A stretch of 8,180 nt of DNA from CAG-273 sp051891195 (lineage in GTDB: Bacteria > Bacillota > Clostridia > TANB77 > CAG-508), in NCBI GenBank assembly GCA_051891195.1, contig JBJFEZ010000043.1:1-8180 (forward strand), read 5' to 3'. Below are positions 5,422 through 8,180 of the stretch, in pieces (within the stretch, counting starts at the first letter, position 1; every line of letters begins with the position of its first letter). The notes under the pieces were generated by a model. That model did not search any database, was not told the DNA's origin, and was given only the letters and a program-made list of their open reading frames with translations. Position numbers and translations under genes: made by a program.

Positions 5422-7756
5422 TTAAACCCTCTCCTGGTTTTGTTGTCATTAACTTATAAAGTTCTGTATTTTTTGGAAATTTATTAACAAAAGGAACTAA
5501 AGATGAACCTACTTTTATAAGTCCTTCTCCAGCTCCTACATTTGTTATATAACTCATCTGTAAGTCAGAAATATTAAGCAATTTTGCTAGCTCTATTCTG
5601 TCTGTACTTGCTTGATTAAGCATTATTATAAATTCAGAGTTTGCAAGCATAGTTCTTGCTGTGTGGCTTTGCAATAAATCTTCTACATTTTGAGTAATAC
5701 CAGTACAGAAAGCCCCATATTTACGCACTCTTTTCCAAAGTGTGAATAAGAAATTTGCAGAATATTCATATTGAAATAATAGATATATTTCATCTATAAA
5801 AATATATGTATTCTTTCCTTTTGTTCTATTAGCTGTTATTCTATTTAGTATAGAATCTAAAACAACTAACATTCCTATTGGAAGTAGTTGCTTTCCTAAA
5901 TCTAAAATATCATAGCAAATTAAACTGCTAGATGTATTAACATTTGTATTCATTGCAAATGTATTTAAAGAACCATTTGTAAATAATTCTATTGCAAGAG
6001 CAATTTCTTTTGCCTCTGGCTCTGGCTGTTTTAATAGTTCTTCTCTAAAATCTTGTAAAGTTGGTGGTATTCCTTGATAATTTCCTTGTTGGAATATTCT
6101 ATATACACTTGCCGTACATCTATCTATAATAGATTTTTGTTTAGGTCCAAGATTACCACTGCCTATAAGTTGTTCGCATAAAGATAAAATAAACTCTGAT
6201 TTTAGGATTACAGGATTTGCTCCATCTCCATATTCAGAGTTCATGTCCATAGCATTTATATGATTATTGCTTGTTGCAGAAATTTTAATTACCTCTCCAC
6301 CTAAAGACTTAACTAATGGAGAATACTCGCGTTCTGGATCTATGATTATAATATCTGCATTCGGATCTCTTAATCTTATAGAAGTTATTTCTTGTTTTCC
6401 AGCAAATGACTTACCACTACCAGATACACCTAAAATAAATGAGTTACCATTTAATAATTGTTTTCTATCTGCAATAATCATATTCTTGCTAATAGTATTT
6501 TGACCATAAAAAATACCATTCTCGTGCCTTATTTCTTGCACTTTGAATGGCATAAATACTGCTAAACTTTCTGTTGTTAAAGTTCTTACTGCATCTATTT
6601 TTCTTACTCCAAAAGGTAATACTGTATTAAGTCCATCTATTTGTTGGTATCTTAATATTCCAAGCTGACATCGATTTTTACTTGCTATTTGTAAAATTGA
6701 CTCTGTATCACTTTCTAATTTTTCTTTTGTTTCATCTGTAATAACTATTGTCAATACTGCTGAAAACATTCTTTGATCTCGTAAAGTTAAATCATCTAAA
6801 AACTCTTTTGAATCATTTCTTTGTTGCTCCATATCATAAGGTATAATGCTACTCCAATTATTATTTGCATTTTGTTTTCTCTGCCAATTTGTTATATTTG
6901 TTTCTACTCCAAGTCGGCGATTTTCTGCCTCTTTTACTGCCTCGTCCATTGGTATTGGAATAACATCTATTGATAACATCATATTTCTATTTAAGTCTGT
7001 AAGTTCTGCAACCATATCATCATTGATATAACTAGCATATTCTTTTAAGAAAAATACTCTACCATATCTATCTCCTACTCTAAAATAATCTCTTTCGTGT
7101 TCAAATGTATCTGGACAAATGAAGTCTTTGAAATTATGTCCCTTTCTCATGGTTTCGTGTATGTCAAAGTGGAATGCTGTTTCCTCTCCTGTTCTATAAA
7201 AATCGTGTGCTATTCTTAATCTTTCTTTTGCATCTAATTCAATACATTTAGAACCTAATGTATTAAAGTGATTTATTAAGTCTGTACCAGCTCTTGTAAA
7301 ATAATTTCTTGCCTCCTCTACAGATTTTTTATAAACAGATATTGTTATTATTTTTTCTTGCACAATTTCATTTGCATTTTTTGCTTGAGATATAAGCATT
7401 TGATTATATTCTTTTCTATATTTATCTAACTCATCTCCAGAATCTTTTAATAATATTGTTTTTTCAAAATCTAATTTGTTTATTCTTCTATTATTTATAG
7501 TAATTTTAGTAGTAGCTCCAGCATCTAAAGAATTAAGCAATGCAGAATAATCTAAAAACATTGCTTCTTTATCTTCTTTACTTGCAACTGCATAATTTAT
7601 ATCTATAAATTTAAAAGATTTTGAATATTTATTATTTCCTACAAGAAATATTCCATCTTCCCATATAGCCTTAACAGGAATAACATCTTGAACAGATCTA
7701 GGTACTTTAAATTTTTCCTTGTCTAGCTTAAATATCTTTTTTAGTGTTTTCATCAT
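5414..7756 (-). CDS. virB4: VirB4-type conjugative transfer ATPase
   Basis: The 780-residue ATPase powers assembly of, or transport through, the type IV secretion channel at the cytoplasmic membrane. The N-terminal domain (about 1-400) is the channel-docking part typical of Gram-positive VirB4/TcpF-like proteins. The RecA-like motor follows: Walker A GVSGSGKS at 443-450 (Lys449), a conserved IIDPEREYSPL at about 471-482, Walker B YIFIDE at 651-656 (Glu656 catalytic), and a downstream TGITQNVEDLL at about 685-695 with a sensor Gln. The length is usual for the family. GGAGG at 7770-7766 is 9 bases before the first of two adjacent ATGs, so 7756 is the likely start. The gene overlaps the PrgI gene by 29 bases and the sortase gene by 8, which indicates one translationally coupled operon. 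No frameshift or lost motif is seen. Confidence 0.95.
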   Translation of the reverse strand: MMKTLKKIFKLDKEKFKVPRSVQDVIPVKAIWEDGIFLVGNNKYSKSFKFIDINYAVASKEDKEAMFLDYSALLNSLDAGATTKITINNRRINKLDFEKTILLKDSGDELDKYRKEYNQMLISQAKNANEIVQEKIITISVYKKSVEEARNYFTRAGTDLINHFNTLGSKCIELDAKERLRIAHDFYRTGEETAFHFDIHETMRKGHNFKDFICPDTFEHERDYFRVGDRYGRVFFLKEYASYINDDMVAELTDLNRNMMLSIDVIPIPMDEAVKEAENRRLGVETNITNWQRKQNANNNWSSIIPYDMEQQRNDSKEFLDDLTLRDQRMFSAVLTIVITDETKEKLESDTESILQIASKNRCQLGILRYQQIDGLNTVLPFGVRKIDAVRTLTTESLAVFMPFKVQEIRHENGIFYGQNTISKNMIIADRKQLLNGNSFILGVSGSGKSFAGKQEITSIRLRDPNADIIIIDPEREYSPLVKSLGGEVIKISATSNNHINAMDMNSEYGDGANPVILKSEFILSLCEQLIGSGNLGPKQKSIIDRCTASVYRIFQQGNYQGIPPTLQDFREELLKQPEPEAKEIALAIELFTNGSLNTFAMNTNVNTSSSLICYDILDLGKQLLPIGMLVVLDSILNRITANRTKGKNTYIFIDEIYLLFQYEYSANFLFTLWKRVRKYGAFCTGITQNVEDLLQSHTARTMLANSEFIIMLNQASTDRIELAKLLNISDLQMSYITNVGAGEGLIKVGSSLVPFVNKFPKNTELYKLMTTKPGEGLNE

Positions 7757-8180
7757 AGTTAGTTACCTCCTTTTTAGCTTTTTTTGGTTTCTTGATTTTT
7801 CTTTCTTTATTCTTTTTCTGTGGCTTTAATATTCCTTGTTTTAACTTTCTGTCTATTGTTGGTTTAAATACTTCTGCATATATGTTTTTAGATTTAAAAG
7901 TCAATTTCTTTGGAATAATAAACTCTGATTTTATAAAAGCCATAATAAACTTTTCTGCTGTCATTCCGTTGTATTTTACAAAGCCTAATACTGCAAAAGG
8001 TACTGCTCCTAAAATACATACCCAGCTTAATGTTTCAATTCCAAAGAATGGTTTTAAAACAAAGTATAAAATTACTGCTACAATACAAGCCAAGACAGAA
8101 AAAATGAACTGCCTTAATGACAGCCCAAAAAATATGTTTTCACTAAATTCTCTAATATCTTTATTTATTTTTACTTCCAT
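7728..8180 (-). CDS. PrgI-family conjugation membrane protein
   Basis: The 150-residue protein belongs to the PrgI family, a small inner-membrane component found directly before VirB4 in Gram-positive conjugation operons; it is thought to act like VirB3. The N terminus (EVKINKDIREFSENIFFGLSLRQ, read in short pieces) is the family signature. Two membrane segments lie at about 26-44 and 50-68. After these comes a soluble tail, with FIKSEFIIPKKL near 83-94 and a Lys-rich stretch (KKNKERKIKKPKKAKK) at about 122-137 that could contact DNA or acidic partners. The ATG is formed by the last three bases of the window, so its ribosome binding site is not visible. The N-terminal family match argues the gene is complete. 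Its end overlaps the VirB4 start by 29 bases. Confidence 0.9.
   Translation of the reverse strand: MEVKINKDIREFSENIFFGLSLRQFIFSVLACIVAVILYFVLKPFFGIETLSWVCILGAVPFAVLGFVKYNGMTAEKFIMAFIKSEFIIPKKLTFKSKNIYAEVFKPTIDRKLKQGILKPQKKNKERKIKKPKKAKKEVTNYDENTKKDI

Noticed and set aside
1..8180. CRISPR array, tRNA or rRNA genes, oriT or att site
   Set aside because: No regularly spaced repeats, cloverleaf-like sequence or ribosomal RNA segments were seen. No relaxase or integrase gene lies nearby to support an oriT or att call.

Overview
The window is very AT-rich (G+C roughly a quarter to 30 percent by eye). It uses the standard genetic code and has GGAGG-type ribosome binding sites. The families present (PrgI, VirB4-type ATPase, class B sortase, CHAP hydrolase, UvrX-type polymerase with a YolD partner) suggest a low-GC Bacillota, most likely a Clostridia-class gut-type organism. 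The DNA looks like part of an integrative and conjugative element or conjugative plasmid of the broad Tn916/Tn1549 kind. No integrase, relaxase, att site or oriT is visible here, so element type and borders remain undecided. Every supported gene is on the minus strand, so transcription runs from high to low coordinates.

Conjugation module (8180 to about 3381). Four tightly packed genes encode a PrgI-family membrane protein, a VirB4-type ATPase, a class B sortase and a membrane-anchored CHAP peptidoglycan hydrolase. The first two pairs of genes overlap, and the third pair is 18 bases apart. Together they would provide the inner-membrane and motor part of a Gram-positive type IV secretion channel, plus enzymes that open or decorate the cell wall. 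The module ends in a strong hairpin terminator directly after the CHAP stop codon.

Mutagenic repair module (about 3371 to 1392). A sigma70-type promoter, overlapped by a good match to the Gram-positive LexA (SOS) box, drives a UvrX/UmuC-like Y-family polymerase. Its stop codon overlaps the ribosome binding site of a YolD-like partner gene.

Small regulatory-looking genes (1380 to 375). A separate promoter drives an unrecognised 88-residue protein, then a 68-residue protein that resembles the C-terminal domain of the RNA polymerase alpha subunit but appears to lack its DNA-contact residues. Next comes a 108-residue protein with its own promoter, made of two ribbon-helix-helix (RHH) units in one chain, followed by a terminator.

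The most unusual part is around this last gene. Two inverted copies of a 22-bp near-palindromic motif flank it (297-318 and 801-822). Each copy lies just upstream of a minus-strand promoter: the gene's own, and a near-consensus promoter firing leftwards out of the window. The two motif-to-promoter distances differ by one helical turn. This looks like a regulatory circuit run by the tandem RHH protein. The leftmost 260 bases appear to be an untranslated leader of the gene beyond the edge.
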